From Cruorifilaria tuberocauda (lineage: Eukaryota > Nematoda > Chromadorea > Rhabditida > Onchocercidae), in the NCBI GenBank assembly GCA_013365365.1, contig JABVXU010000027.1:62001-126000 (forward strand): DNA of 64,000 nt. The letters are read 5' to 3'. This document shows, piece after piece, positions 13,294 to 26,712 of the stretch. Each line of letters starts with the position of its first letter. Positions within the stretch are counted from its first letter, which is position 1. The position numbers were made by a program, and so were the translations under genes. Below the pieces are notes generated by a model. It made no database searches, was not told the DNA's origin, and saw nothing but the letters and a program-made list of their open reading frames with translations.

Positions 13294-14262
13294 AAAATAG
13301 TCTGGATTATTGTCGGAATATTACGTAAATTCAGCGGCTGTAGATATTATGCACTTCTGAAATCGCTATTCCACAAATATGATCGACGTAATATAAGAGA
13401 GAAATACAAAACGAAGTGAAGCCCACTGCCTTGTAATCCCACTTACTAATATGATTCGAGTTTTTTCTGTTGGTCCATCAATTCAGACCGATACATTATG
13501 CTACGAGAATCAACCCACAAGACAAATACGCGTCTCGCGAATAAACTATTCTGACATTCTCCACGCTAACGCGGTCTCTTTGGGTTGAAGTAAAATATCT
13601 TAAGAACTATGATAGTTCATTATGGTACTGAAAAGTAAAATTTCTTGTGTTTCCTTGTGATAAGAAGCATCTCATTGACCTATCTTCAAAGTGATGTATA
13701 CTGAAATGATTCGATAATCTAATAAGGATAAAGAAAACAAATAAATTGCAGCAGAAGAATCTTATTCTTTCTTTCAACTCTTAGGATACTCTTAATACTT
13801 ACTGGTCACTAATCTACTCTTTAAATATTATACTAATTTAGAACTCAAAAAAATGAAAAGATTCAAAAATCAAAGCATTTTGTATTTAAATTATTTACTA
13901 TGAATTTTTAGTTGCAGTTATCAAAGTTTCCAAAAAGAATAATGAAGGTTATGCCAATAAAATATTACTTTTTTATTCTTGGCCTTCCATTTCTTTGGCC
14001 TAAATGTTCATTGTTCAGTAGATAGTTCAGATGAGACCTGGACTGACAGTAGAACCAATGAAAATGAAGACTGAATGGGCGGTACATATTGTTGAAATCT
14101 TTGGATACGGTAGAAGAGCTTACTAAGGATAAATTGGGAGGAAATACAAACAGGCTTGGTGCTTTTCTTGGAATGATACTTGATGCTTGTGCATTGACGT
14201 TATCTAACTCATCATCACCAACATCATCATTATCCTTATCATTGCCATTATCATCATCAGTA
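13294..14262. promoter_or_regulatory. Divergent intergenic region, RPB11 / lim-6
   Basis: About 970 bp between divergent starts, presumably holding both promoters. The part next to RPB11 (13294-13600) is less AT-rich. The part before lim-6 (about 14170-14260) has an imperfect ATC/ATT repeat, open on both strands. The frame in phase with the lim-6 start extends up to an ATG at 14089, so an extended N-terminus cannot be ruled out. Confidence 0.35.
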
Positions 14263-17200
14263 ATGCCCATAGCAACGGAAAATCTCGATCATTTCTTAAA
14301 TATACAAAGGTTACTTCATACGATTAAATTATAGAATGACAGCCATTTAAATGATTATTAGAATTTTTAGTTTTGCTTAGATAATTCGATAAACTAAATT
14401 GCCTTCTTATATAATTTCATTGCTTTTCTCGTAATTTTAACAAGAAATTACTTAAACATAGCATAAAATGTAATCACTTTAAACAGTAAATCGTTAATAT
14501 TCGGATAATTTTTTGCTTTTGAACAACTTTACGTAAGCTGCAATTAAATGTTAGACTGAACTTGAGAGTAATTTAGTTTTATTAACTGTTCAGATAGGCT
14601 TAGATTCATCAATAATCTCATTTGAACCTTGAATTGTAATCATTATAATTTTCTTCATTTTGCAGCATAGTAGATTTAGGTGGGGAATCACCAACAACTT
14701 CACCAAAAAGTCAAACATTCAATTTATCAAGTAGAGGTAAGATACTTATTCATGTTACTTTTGAGACTTCACCAAAATGTACCGCGTCAGATTCAATAAT
14801 CTTATCTGATAACTTTATCAATGATTTCCTTTTTTGCAATTGATGAATTGGCACTGCTATTTTTTCGAAAGTCATTGAAATAACAATTAGTATGATAATT
14901 GATAGTGGCTGCTGTTTGCAGGAGATTGCGATGAGATGACAATACCGCCTGCACTTACCGGTGGAGTTCTTTGTAATAGCTGTGGATTTGAGATTAAAGA
15001 GAAATATATGGTAAAGGTTAGTAGAAATTAACCTTCATTATTTACTTCCGTTAAATTTATATCTTCAATCATTGGTTCATTTTCCGATCTTTTATAATAT
15101 CAATAAACTTTAGATTGATAATAATTGCTGGCATGAAAATTGTTTGATCTGTTGTACCTGCCGAATCCCGCTTAGCGGTTCAACGTGTTATTCACGTAGC
15201 GGTCAATTCTACTGTAAAGAGGACTATATGGTGTAAGTACAATAAATTTGAATTGAATTTACTAAAATTAATCGAAGTATTGTAATCGGTTTAATTATCA
15301 TAATCATTAAACTTACCAGCTTTCATCATACAATAATTTGTAATATCTTAATTTCAATTAAATAAAGACGCTTTTTTTACTTAATTAAATTTAGATTAAA
15401 TTTCCTTTCGTAAAAGCAATTTAAAATCCATGCCATAGATTAGTTGGCAGGATAAATAACTTCATCGTCATATCAATTATTATTCTAATTTTATATAAAA
15501 CTAAGGATAAATATTTTAACAGTATCTGAATGACCATTTTATAATTCAGTGACAAATTTCCCAATAATTTATTATGTTTCAATTTTTCATATACTTCTTT
15601 TAATTCAACCAATACTTCTTTTCTGAGAAATATTTGCCTCATAACGAAAGATTAACTGTAATATTTTATGTATCCATTCCATAATCAATCATCCATTTAT
15701 CATAGCAGGGAGATATTCAAGGTATATTTTATAATGTAACAAAAAAGTTCCTAGAATCTTTCAAACAACATACAAGTTTTATCACCACTGATCTTATCTT
15801 CTGATTACCAAGTATGTAAGAAAATATTGTATCATTATCGCTTAATAAGTAAATTGAACAGTATTGATCGATTGTTTTAAAGTACCACTATAATTTGTGT
15901 TGGAAGAAGAAAGAGAAATGAAAGTATTATAAGTAATGTGGTATTGCATGATGAACAACCCTTAAGTAATTCACCACTTATAATTCATTTAATAATTTCA
16001 GGAAGATTCTCAAATTTTCATACCAAAGCTTATTCCCCAATTTTTGAGTAAAGTGGAACCTATAATTTTCTTCTCTAAGCTATATGTTCAATTAAAAATA
16101 AATTAATATAATTTTATATATCAAATAATTTCTGAGGTATATTATTGGCATTTGAATTGTTATCATCAAGAGAAGAAAATACGGAAGAGAGTTGATTTGG
16201 GTGATCGGAAGAAAACGTTGAAGAGAGAATCTCTCAATGTTTTTCTAAGAGATGATAGCTTTCTTAGGTCATCATTGCAGCTGCTCGTTTGCGGTAAACG
16301 ACGTATTGTTGCAGCTGCAAGATTGTCACTTTGACAAGTATAATGTGGCTTCTTCCTTCACAATTGTATTTACTTAAGAAAGCTTGACGGTCTTTCAGAT
16401 CACAAGGGAATCAATCGCATCGCTTTCGCAACTTTATCGTAAAAGATTTATCTTAATTTATCAAAAATTAGCTTATAACAAAAATTCATAACAATTTTAC
16501 TAATTTTATTCGTTTAATGATTGCAATAAGATTATAAATCTTTCAAATTGGAAATATATTAAGGAGGATTACAAGAGAATCATTCAAATCAAGTTTTAGA
16601 CATGAGCCCGATTTGACATCAAAAAAAATTATTTCCAAGTAAGCTTCGAAATCTATACCGTTAATATGCTTGGATCCTTAACCATTCGCCTTTATTAAAC
16701 ATATAATTCATTAATTTATTCGATTTTGAATATGACAAAGTGCTAGAAAATACTTTGCTGATCTTTTCTGCATTTAAGATATTTTCTCCAATAGAAAGCG
16801 ACGTAGTTTTTAGAAATGAAAAGTGATAAATTATTTTGATACATTCCGGGTAAGAATAAGTCGATAGCAAGCTTTATTAAGTTTCCTAATAGACAAACGA
16901 CATATTTGACCATAGATTCCTTTGCTCCATTTTTATTGCTGGAAGCTCTCACGTAACACTTTCTACGTGAATAGATAAGTTTGAAGAGAACGTAATTCTT
17001 TGATCTCTGAATTAACAAAACGAATGATTTCATCCTTCAATATCTTTAACTTGCTAATTTTGAATAATAAATTTTTAAAATCAAAAAGCACTCGAAATAT
17101 TTGAATGGCATCTTCACATTATAAAGAGTACTATAAATCGATAAATTTAATTTCTATATTGCGTAAAACTTTCATGGAAGATATTACGTGAAATCTTGAA

Positions 17201-20200
17201 ATTAACAAGTAGAGTGATTAATGTCTTCTTTGATCTTCAAATTTCTCATTTCTTATAAACAATTTCAATAAAAATTTATAACGAAATTTTTTTCTCTTGT
17301 CAATAAGCATAGAGAGAAGAGAAGAATAAGCAGTGATGAAGGATTCACAATTGCTATTAGCTTACGGTATTTGTATTAGCTATCCGGATATTGTCTTCCC
17401 TCTTCAGATCTGATCCGTTACCTTTTCCCTCAATCCTTCCGTCTATTTGTGTGTATGTATCATCCTTAACACCTCTTCTTTGCTCGAGGCGATCTTGTCA
17501 CCATGAGTTTTATTTATTTAGCACCGTGATCCATCCATTCTATCCTCTTTCCCATGATATTTTATACTAATTTTTACATATCGAGAAAAAGACGATTTAA
17601 AAGGAATGGCAGCCATTTCCTTGAATGTTCTATTTCATGTCATTATTGCTTATTTCATTATTTCTTTCAGATAACATCCAATATTTCCTCTAATATCATT
17701 TTCCATTTCAAATAATAAAGAAATTCATAGCATAGAAGGAATAAATATGGCACTACAATGAATGATATATTCACATGAATCACGTATCACGTTACTTAGT
17801 CACTGAGACTTTAATGCAATACGTTAGCAAGTGAAAATTAACGAGTTTTTAACAAGCAATTTCTTCAATGTGTGCATGTGTTCATGTGTCTATCAATGAA
17901 TGCTAAAATAATTACCAATTCATTTAATTGTTAAATATATTTTTAGCGTAAAACAATTAAAATCATTCATTTAAAATAAACAATTCAGAATCACGTTTGA
18001 TCATTTTACGCAGAATATCTTGAAAATTCCACTTTCCCAAATAAAAATATTTTCGGTTTAAATTTCAATGAAATTATTTGCTTTATATAGCTTACAATTA
18101 TATGAGACTATTTCTAGCCATGACCCGTAAAGTAACAGAGCATTTAGCACTGCTAATCATCGATCACTGTCATTTTTGGAGGCATAGATGTATATTGTCA
18201 CAATGTCCACTCTTACTGCCAACTAATCATTCAAAGGTCAAATAAATGAGTACCGTATCTTCTGTTTACTAAATATAATTTTCTGATACATGTATCCCGA
18301 AATATCTTTGGAACAATCAAGCATGAATAAAAAGCATAAACAAAAGCGAAGTTCTTTTTTTTAATTTGTTACGTAATAACATGGAAATGATCGGCATGTA
18401 GAGCAGCTGAAACGCTTAACAATTATGAACATGTAAGCCGCTTATAAAGCCATTACAACCGGGTCAACTAGCCACTTTTGCAGTCCCGGTCATCTGCCAA
18501 ATATAGCCTGAAGATTGTCTTATATCACTTATATCTCATTCATTATTATTATTTGAAAATTTTCATTTCCTTTTTTTCTTTCGTTCTCTTTTAATTGCAG
18601 TTGATCCACACAACATTTTTTATCGTTTTATAGTATGAGAGTGTCATTCTTACTTCCGTTACGGATTAAGTAATACGGTTAGCCGGTAAAAAAAGTGTCA
18701 TCTGCCGCCATTATGTGTAATGCACTTCCGGAGGACGCACTGATATTTTAATTTGTCGCGTATTACACATTTAGTAAAATTTTTATCAAAATTGTTGTTA
18801 ATAGATAAAATGTGACCTTCGATTATAGATAATTCGCTAATGCATTTTCAATTATGAATTAATACTGATATTTCTTAATTTCCAAATACTAATGACAAAC
18901 TTTGAAGGCAATTAAATGAAACAAACACTTTAAAAGCGATTTTATTTTTTAACAAACTTTTAGAAGGAGGACTTTTTAAAAAAATAAGCATAATTTGCTG
19001 TAAACAAAGAATAAACGCAAATGAATTTCAGTGCTACTGTTATTATCATTGTAATTAATTACTGAAATACTTCCTCCTATTATCACCACCGCTACCTTTT
19101 GCTTAGTACCGTTATCATCATTTTTCAATACTGTAAATGAAATTAAGACATAAAAATGAGAGAATTAAGAAAGATTTCAATAAAAGGAAAAAGAATATTC
19201 AATGTGGTACAATGCATAGTACTTCATTATATTTCTTTTATAAAATTAAGGAGTTAGAATTTTGCAGACTTTTCGGCGCAAAATGTATGCGATGTGGTCT
19301 ACCAGTTCAATCCACAGATTATGTTTATCGAGTATTTGCAAGTGTTTATCATCTTCATTGTTTTAAATGTTTTTGTTGTGGACATTTGTTCAAGAAAGGT
19401 GACCATTACATGCTGGTAGATGGACAAATCATTTGCAGAGCGGACTATGAACATTTGTTATGCCAAACACCGATCTGTCAATCTCACTGTAATTTTTTCC
19501 AATTTGATATTAAATGGCTTACTGTATCAATGAATCAAGAATACGTGGAATTCACTTCGGAATCTTAAAAACTGTTAATTGTCTAGCATATTTTAAATAA
19601 AATATTCAGGATTGTTCACCCAAAAAAAGTTTATACTGAAGCATCTGTTGCTTTATAAATATTTTATTAAGTTTTCCTAAAACGAACAAACCTTGATGAT
19701 AGCATTAATGAAGTTGCTTATAAAATAACTTTTCGCAAAAATTTAGATTTGGTAGTTCATCTTACTCAAAGTGCTAGAATTTCACTATTCTAATTATCAT
19801 CTATAATTTTGGCAAATATTAAATTTAGTATACTTCGATCAGAATGACTCAAGTCGCAAAACACCAAAGAGGCCACGGACAATCTTGAACACGCAGCAGC
19901 GTAAAGCTTTCAAATTAGCCTTCGAGAAAACATCAAAACCATGTCGAAAGGTTTTGTAGTCATTCTACAAACTTTTTCATTCCCGTTATCACTTGCAATT
20001 AGAGACTGAATTTTAATTAATCTTCACATCTAGCAATTTATTTTAAACATCTGCAAAGATTCCGTCAGAAAAAGAAATCATATTAAAGTGGCTAAATTTA
20101 ATCTTCAAAATGTTAATCGTAGGTGCGTGAGCAATTGGCAAAAGAAACAAATTTAAGTGTACGAGTTGTTCAAGTTTGGTTTCAGAATCAACGTGCAAAG

Positions 20201-21083
20201 GTAGATATTTATTTTCAATGAATCATAATTGCAGTTATCAAAACAGAATGGCATTCTTGAGCAGACGTTTTGTGCATTTTATAAGTTTTGAAAATGAAAC
20301 TATGAATCAGTTCATAAATTTTAAGCGTAATTTACATTTCAAAAGTTAGAATCATTTGCTGAATTGATTTTGAGTGTTATTGAATTGAATGGAATCTGAG
20401 AGCGGAACTGATCATTTTTAGATGAAGAAACTTCAACGAAAACAGGAAGTATCAGAAGCAAACGATACGGTTTGTTCAGAGATGGACATTAAATCCAATG
20501 ATGAATTAAAATCCATCTGTGATTCTGCTGACGGTGGGTTAATTTTTTAATTTAAAATGAAATGATGAAATAATTTTGAAATAAGAAAATAGAAATGGGA
20601 AAAAGTTTATAAAAATCAAACTTTGAAAGGCATTACGAAAGAGCGAACGATATTATCTCTTTTATGACTTAATTAAAATGAACTACGCTTCACTAATTTT
20701 CTTTTTCTCACAACTTTGTTCAAACAGTTTATGTTTTTAAGTTAGAGATTATAATACTGCAATATCAGTAATTTTGACAATTTTTTATAGGCTTAAAAAT
20801 GAAAATCAATTAGTTTTGCTCGGTGAAAACTTTTTTGATATTTTAACTATTTGTATGATTTTTATACTTTTTTAGAAGAATGTGTTGGATATCGATTGAA
20901 AATTTTTATTATCAAACAATGACAAGAAATAAAAAGCAATGTTAAGCTGAAATTACAGAACTGGACTCTGAGAGCGATGATATTGAAGTTGACGATATAG
21001 GAAGTAATGAAGAAAAGAGAAAAGAATCAAGTAATCCGATCGCGCAACTATTCCATATGCACGCTACTTACTTTTTAGCATGA
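14263..21083 (+). CDS. lim-6: LIM-homeodomain transcription factor, LMX1 / LIM-6 type
   Basis: LMX1-class factor; the worm orthologue LIM-6 specifies neurons and some epithelial cells (established for C. elegans, inferred here). Nine exons, all phases consistent, give 329 residues: 14263-14309, 14666-14736, 14922-15016, 15114-15232, 19268-19488, 19829-19950, 20123-20200, 20422-20533, 20959-21083. LIM1 (about residues 50-105) runs [13 protein letters not shown] to [11 protein letters not shown]2 (about 113-165) runs [10 protein letters not shown] to ICRADY. All zinc ligands are present. The homeodomain (about 197-255) carries [15 protein letters not shown], the LMX hallmark KPCRKVRE and helix 3 [20 protein letters not shown]. 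The C-terminus [16 protein letters not shown] matches the LMX1 end NPIDxLYSMQNSYF. The LIM2-homeodomain linker is short. A 4,035 bp intron separates the LIM domains. The first exon is the least certain: ATG 14263 is preferred, with an in-frame ATG at 14089. Confidence 0.92.
15233..19267 (+). other. 4 kb intron of lim-6
   Basis: By far the longest intron in the window, lying between the LIM1 and LIM2 exons. Long introns in developmental homeobox genes often hold enhancers; that is inference here. It contains a less AT-rich patch with two inverted repeats (16212-16320) and another at about 18610-18760. Open frames inside it (for example 16152-16334 plus strand, 16743-17033 minus strand) show no recognisable domain. 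Confidence 0.6.
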
Positions 21084-23000
21084 AATAATATTCTGAAGTG
21101 ATCCGTTACTTTATATGTTAAGTAATGATTTTAAATATTAGCGGCTTAATGTAAGTATCAAATTTCATTTGAAGAACAATGAAATGAAGATTGATATGAG
21201 AAAAAAGAAAAAAATAGGGAAAATTGATTGAATAATTTGATTGAACTATATTTCAAAAGTAAAATTACAAACAAAAAAGTTTGAAATCAAGAATTCACGA
21301 TTGGTAAGATCAAAAAATGTTTCGATATTGGAATTAGAATTATTCAGTTCTCCCAATTCAGATTAATATTCTGAGATAATCAAAATAGTTTGCAATCCTT
21401 CTTCCTAAATCAAAGACAAATTTAAATTTCAAACTAAACTTTTCATCTTTAACAAGTCATAATTTTGGTATGAAAAATATGTATAGCTAACTGATTTGCA
21501 TGTAAGTTTGCAAAAATCTTTGAGATCGCAAAATTTATCAGACTAATTTACGCCGGCATGTGATTCCCAATGATTTAATTTACTAAATACAATCATATTC
21601 TATAAGACTTCTGTACATTAGAACAAGTTGAAATTTAAACCGGATAGGTAAGGAAATGGTGAGAATCATTTAGCATAATGACTTCCAATTACTAACTTTT
21701 TTTCAAGTCTTCTCTATAAGAGTGCTTTAATTTTAATCAAATTAAATATTAATAAAAAGAGATGATTATCAGTGATTCAACGCTGATCAGAATGTTTCGT
21801 TTGTTAGAAAGTGATTAGCAAGTTTCTGCCTTATTTTAAAATGTTGAAATTTGATATCGCCTTTCTTACGTAATCTTGTCCTGACCTTTTTGATGCTTCT
21901 AAACAAAACTTGGTCAAATGATAAGTGACACTGATTATTTGTTTACTGATAGTGTTAACAGAATTATAGCAAGAATTCTAAGCAAGCCGAGGAATTTTTA
22001 TTAAGTGGATTGCGGAAAGCAGATCGGAAACACACTTGACATCGTTCCCGGAAGAAGCAAACGAGCATAAATATGAAGAAAAGAGTTATATTTATATGTT
22101 GGTTTAACTTTCAAAAATCATAAAATGATTATTGATAGTGATATCGCAAGAATGCAAAATAAAGGTATGAAAATTATTTCAGGTCAATATGGCTCAGTTT
22201 CATGTTCTATGGGTTATCTATCTCCTCTTTTACTTTTTTTCTTTATATTTTCCGGATTATAAGTGTATTAGACAAATAATCACAAATAATCGTTATTTTC
22301 GAATTATCACAGGTTTAAATGAGCGCTGAAATGGACAAGCAGTCATTATTATTGCTTGTCCATTTAGTGGTCATTTAAAGCTATGGAAATGAACTTTCTG
22401 GAGTGGATGATTTGGTAGCTTGCCATGTGCGTATTCTTCGTCACCATGGTGATATCTTTCTACTTCCTCATCACATTTGCTTCATCGCTGTAATAGTCTA
22501 ACTGTTATTTCTAATCATGAAATTTGAAATTTCATAAGTTTAACTTTTAACAGTGGTTCATTTTAATAAACGATACAGTGAATCAATTTCTTGCTAACTG
22601 TCCTCAGCAAGTTTGATTTGAACGAAAGCATAGAATTGAGAAAGCAAATAATGAGATAGTAATTTCAAACCTCTCGCCGTACATCTTCGATCTGTTTAGT
22701 TTAAATTTGATAATCCTGTTTGCTTACTATCGGAAATCTTTATGAAAATTCTTCATTCTAATTTAGGAATTTTCTGAAAGTTATCAAAGTTTTAATAAAT
22801 TTTGTCTGAAATATTCTGAAATAATGTAAAATTTGCCGAATGCGCTACGTATTTTCGGCCACTCTTTGCGAAATTGTTTTTTGCTTAATTTATAATAATA
22901 TATTTTTGCTTATTTTATTTTATTTCGATTGTTTCATGCATTAAAATTTTAAATTTCCTTAAATTACAAAAGCAAACGATTTCTAAATTTAAATAGATGA
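21084..23000. promoter_or_regulatory. Intergenic region upstream of mksr-1
   Basis: About 1.9 kb between the lim-6 stop and the B9D1 start, both on the plus strand. It should hold the lim-6 3' UTR and the mksr-1 promoter. An X-box lies at 22440-22453. I found no coding exon that I can support. Confidence 0.4.
22440..22453 (-). promoter_or_regulatory. X-box (DAF-19/RFX site) upstream of mksr-1
   Basis: On the minus strand the 14-mer is ATCACCATGGTGAC, a perfect match to the nematode X-box consensus RYYNYYATRRNRAC. RFX factor DAF-19 uses this motif to switch on ciliary genes in C. elegans. It lies about 550 bp before the start of a ciliary gene, farther than most worm X-boxes, so function is inferred. 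Confidence 0.6.
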
Positions 23001-24998
23001 ATGAGTGCTAAACAATCAAAACTGTCAAATTTCATTGTGCTACTTAATGGACAAATCGAAAGCGCTGAGGTATTTCCTTCAAAGATTTTATTTATTGTAA
23101 TATGGGATATTATCTCTACATTGTTACTTGTTTTTTCTAAATTTCTATAATCCTTGTGATTCTGATTCAATCTTTAAGTAATGATGAGACAAAAGATTTT
23201 GAAGGATAAAGAAGATTAGAGGGATGATTGAAAGGTTCTTATTTCTGTTAGCTTGTTCAAATTAGCCGATACTACATCTAAATAATGTCAATAATTGCAG
23301 TAATAATCTGTGGGAATATTTTTAAATGAATTCCACTATTTATTCAAATTTGAAATTCACTTAACTTTTGAAAATTACCGATTTAAATTGTAGTTTCTCT
23401 CATTTGACAATTTTTACTGCAAATACACATATGTATATGGTATTGATTGGAAACAAGTTGGTGGTGTTCATGAAGGACTTAGTTCACGATGTGAACGTGA
23501 ACGTTCCGGAAGTGATATAACTGTTGGTATGCCTATCCAAGCTACTTTTATCTCCACAAATCCATTTGGTTGTAAGTTTTATATACAACCTATTCTAAAA
23601 GTTCGTGAAATCTACGGTCTCTGTTTGAAATTATCTAATCTGAATGAAATATAAATTAATGGAATATTTGCAAGTTATAAATGCTTAGAATAAGTTGCTT
23701 TCTGCTGTATACTTACTTCATTTGTCATAACATTTTGAATCGCCTTTATAGATCATATTAAAGCTCTTGCATTGCAACACGTATCTTCAGGGCCACAAAT
23801 TGTATTAACTTGTTATGGGTCAGATTTCTTTGGCAACGATGTTGTTTGTGGTTACGGAGCCGTACATATTCCAACTGTTCCAGGAAAGTAAATTATTTTC
23901 TACTAAAGCTTGAAGTTTAGGTCTCCATGTCAATTAATCTGTGATTCAGATTACTTTTTCTTCAATGAAATATTATGGTATTACTGGAGTGCTTCATATC
24001 TTTCCCTCATGACCACTTACATTTTGAATCTCTCTGATTGATATCTTTCATAATTAATTACTAATTATGAGAAGTATAACAATACAAATGACGACAACAA
24101 CAATAAGTGTAGACAAATGGAAGGGTAAAAGATGTGATGTCTTAAATTCTGTTGCGGAAATATAGAAAGCCTTACTGCGCTACTCGATTTCAATCGGAAA
24201 ATTTCAAATCCCAGTCTCTGAGCATATAAATTTTAGAACGGTTAGAAAGATAACGTTGTTTGTACCGGAGGCTTCTACATTATTACAGCGTTTTATTGGA
24301 TGGCTTACCGGGAAAAGAGCTGAATTTGTAGACTCGAGAATCGCTGCAACAGCAGATGGCCGACAAGGTAAAACATTTAGGAAATTTTAAAGCGGTAGTT
24401 ATTCCTATGTGTCCGAAACTTCTAGTTCAATAATTTTCTAAAAGCTAGAAGTAATTTCTTCTGTTCTAACCTACTATTCATTCTAAATGATGTAAAATTT
24501 ACAGTTACAAGAGTGAGAAGCCAAGGAGTTATCACTGTAAGTATGGATATTATACTCAAAGATATGAAGAAATACGGATACGACGTGACATCATCATCGC
24601 TATACAGGATTTCAGAATGTCCTCTGCCTGATTTCACGAAGAAATTTGATGAACAGGTCAATTGCAACTAGTTATGGAAACTAATTCTACTATTTAATCT
24701 GCTTATGTCAAGTCTTGACTAACCAATGTTACTGAAATTGTTCACATTGAAACTGATAATCGGCATAGTCAATTTTATTCTTCTTTTCCAGGCTCAAGTT
24801 CATCAACAGGAAAGACTAACAGTTATTAAATCTAAGGAAACAATTCCTGAGTCTGAAATTCAACCAGGACCATCAAACATCTCAATACCATCACATGTTG
24901 CGTCACCTCTATCAACTCGACTTTTTCCCGTGCCAAGACAGTCGATAGAAAAAAGTATGGATACGGTTGAGGAAATCACAAAGGAAACAATACCCTAA
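23001..24998 (+). CDS. mksr-1: B9 domain-containing protein 1 (ciliary transition zone)
   Basis: B9D1/MKSR-1 is a component of the MKS module at the ciliary transition zone, forming a gate with MKS1 and B9D2. Six exons in phase give 290 residues: 23001-23069, 23394-23571, 23752-23887, 24237-24367, 24505-24656, 24792-24998. The start [20 protein letters not shown] matches the B9D1 N-terminus (VNGQVESA). The B9 (C2-like) domain spans about residues 10-190, with [44 protein letters not shown] and VTRVRSQG. The last exon adds about 68 residues rich in Ser, Pro, Glu and Ile that I do not recognise and that are missing from the short vertebrate protein. Its promoter region contains a perfect X-box. 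Identification is secure; the function of the tail is unknown. Confidence 0.93.
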
Positions 24999-25450
24999 AA
25001 TTTTTCCATTATTTCTGAATGAAACAATATCTTGATGATGCTCTATTTAACGTTGCATGTAAACATTTCTGTTTATTAAAATGTATTTAGTACTCCATAT
25101 TATTATAACAAGACTCAACCTTATTTCCGCAGACTATCAGCAAGAAGATTTCTAAGAAAATTAATGATTTATGAAACTGTATCCTTAAATTTATAATACT
25201 TAGATCTTAAGTGCTTTGCGATGTCCATAATTCATGAAACGTTTGCAGTACAATGCTGAACTTCAGCAAGATATCCGATGCTTAAGTGACATAAAATATA
25301 TCTCCTGCCGGTAAATTTCATTTTACAGTAACTATAAGCTAATGAAGTTATTGCAAAGTAAGAAAACAAAATTTATTCCAAAGACAATTAGTAACAAGGA
25401 AACAATATGTTTACATGTTCAGATATCCAAAAAATGCACACTTTAATACC
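24999..25450. other. 3' convergent spacer, mksr-1 / rpl-19
   Basis: About 450 bp of AT-rich sequence between two convergent stop codons. It should contain both 3' UTRs. Nothing else is visible. Confidence 0.5.
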
Positions 25451-26712
25451 TCACTTCTCAACTGTTTTTGACTCCTTTACTTCCTTGCTAGCGACTGCCT
25501 CTTTCTCATTCTCTGAGATTTTGCGTAAGGTTTCTGCTCTCTTCAATACTAAACGTTGCTCACGTCGTTTTCTGGATTCTTTATTCTTTGCACGACGTGC
25601 TTCTGCTTGCTCTCTGTAATTAATAAAGTCTATAATAAAACATCAATTTTTCAACCAAACACTATTTATGCTTTCTAGAACTGTTTAATTTCCTGGATCT
25701 TTCCAAGAAAGATACTGAAAGCAAAAAACTACTTTGAAAGACTTACGCTAATTGTTTGGAACGTGTATTCTCAGTTTTCCTCTTGAAAATGAATTCCATT
25801 AAATTGCGCTTATTTTTGAATGCATTACCTTTGGCCCGAAGATAAAGATCGTGGTACCTGAAAAGTACAAGATAATGTAGCGCAGAAGAAATATCAATTT
25901 GTGACATATATACGAAATTTAATATAATCATAAAGACTTGACAACTGACAGATGCTTATCGATCTTCTTCGCTTCACGATAACGCTTCAAAAGATGACGA
26001 AGGACTCGCATTCGACGGATCCATAAAACCTTTTCTGGCATACGTGCATTTTGCGTACCACGCCTCTTTCCATGACCCATGTGACGACCCTAAAATCCAT
26101 AATTATACGTAAATATGTGGTAGGATAGCATTCCTGATAATTCTTACATTTTAGCTTTCAAATAACGCTTGAAAAGGTAAAACCATTATAAGACTAAAGT
26201 ACAATATACCAACTTTGACTGAAATGCTAAAACTTTAAAAGACCTTTCTGCGAGCTTCCAAGTTTTTACGAGCACGATATCGTGAATGCACCGCGATTGG
26301 CTTGCGAATTATTAAACCGTCTTTGACTAGTCGTCTGATATTTTGTCGCGAATTGGCATTGGAAATTTCATTGATTTCATTTGGATCCAACCATACCTTT
26401 TTCTTACCACATTTTAGTACATCCGAGGCCAATCTTTTCTGAAGCCGCAGGCCACTGGAAAAAATAAACCAAGTTGTTCACCTCAACAATCTAAGATAAG
26501 CTAAAAAAATTATCTAAGACAAGCCAAAAAAAAATCCTAGTTCGAACTTCAAATCCTTATAAACCTTATAAGTTAAATCTTGTTTTAGATCTTAATATTA
26601 CTATAATTTATTAAGCACATATCTCTAACCAATGCTATATTAATGGTGTTCATTTAAAGTCCCATATCAGTTGGAGAAATCTAGGCAAATATAATAATGC
26701 AACAAACCTCAT
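25451..26712 (-). CDS. rpl-19: 60S ribosomal protein L19 (eL19)
   Basis: Structural protein of the large cytosolic ribosomal subunit; its long C-terminal helix forms an intersubunit bridge. Five exons in phase encode 209 residues: 26708-26712, 26244-26454, 25950-26089, 25747-25857, 25451-25613. The first coding exon is just ATGAG, joined to TGGCCTGCGG to give [12 protein letters not shown]. The conserved blocks are [72 protein letters not shown] and the basic helix ending [19 protein letters not shown]. The C-terminus has a few more residues than the 196-residue human protein. Identification is certain. Confidence 0.97.

Noticed and set aside
14089..14262. In-frame extension of lim-6 to an upstream ATG
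   Set aside because: It is low-complexity (Ser/Leu repeats from ATC/ATT sequence) and also open on the other strand; the ATG at 14263 gives a simpler start. It cannot be excluded.
13965..14270. Minus-strand open frame with an Asp-rich start
   Set aside because: It overlaps the lim-6 first exon, is low-complexity and has no splice partners or domain.
16152..16334. Plus-strand open frame in the lim-6 intron
   Set aside because: No domain or splice support; it coincides with the inverted-repeat patch.
19137..19568. 143-codon open frame spanning the LIM2 exon
   Set aside because: Only 19268-19488 is coding; the flanks are intron read-through, shown by the acceptor, donor and phase.
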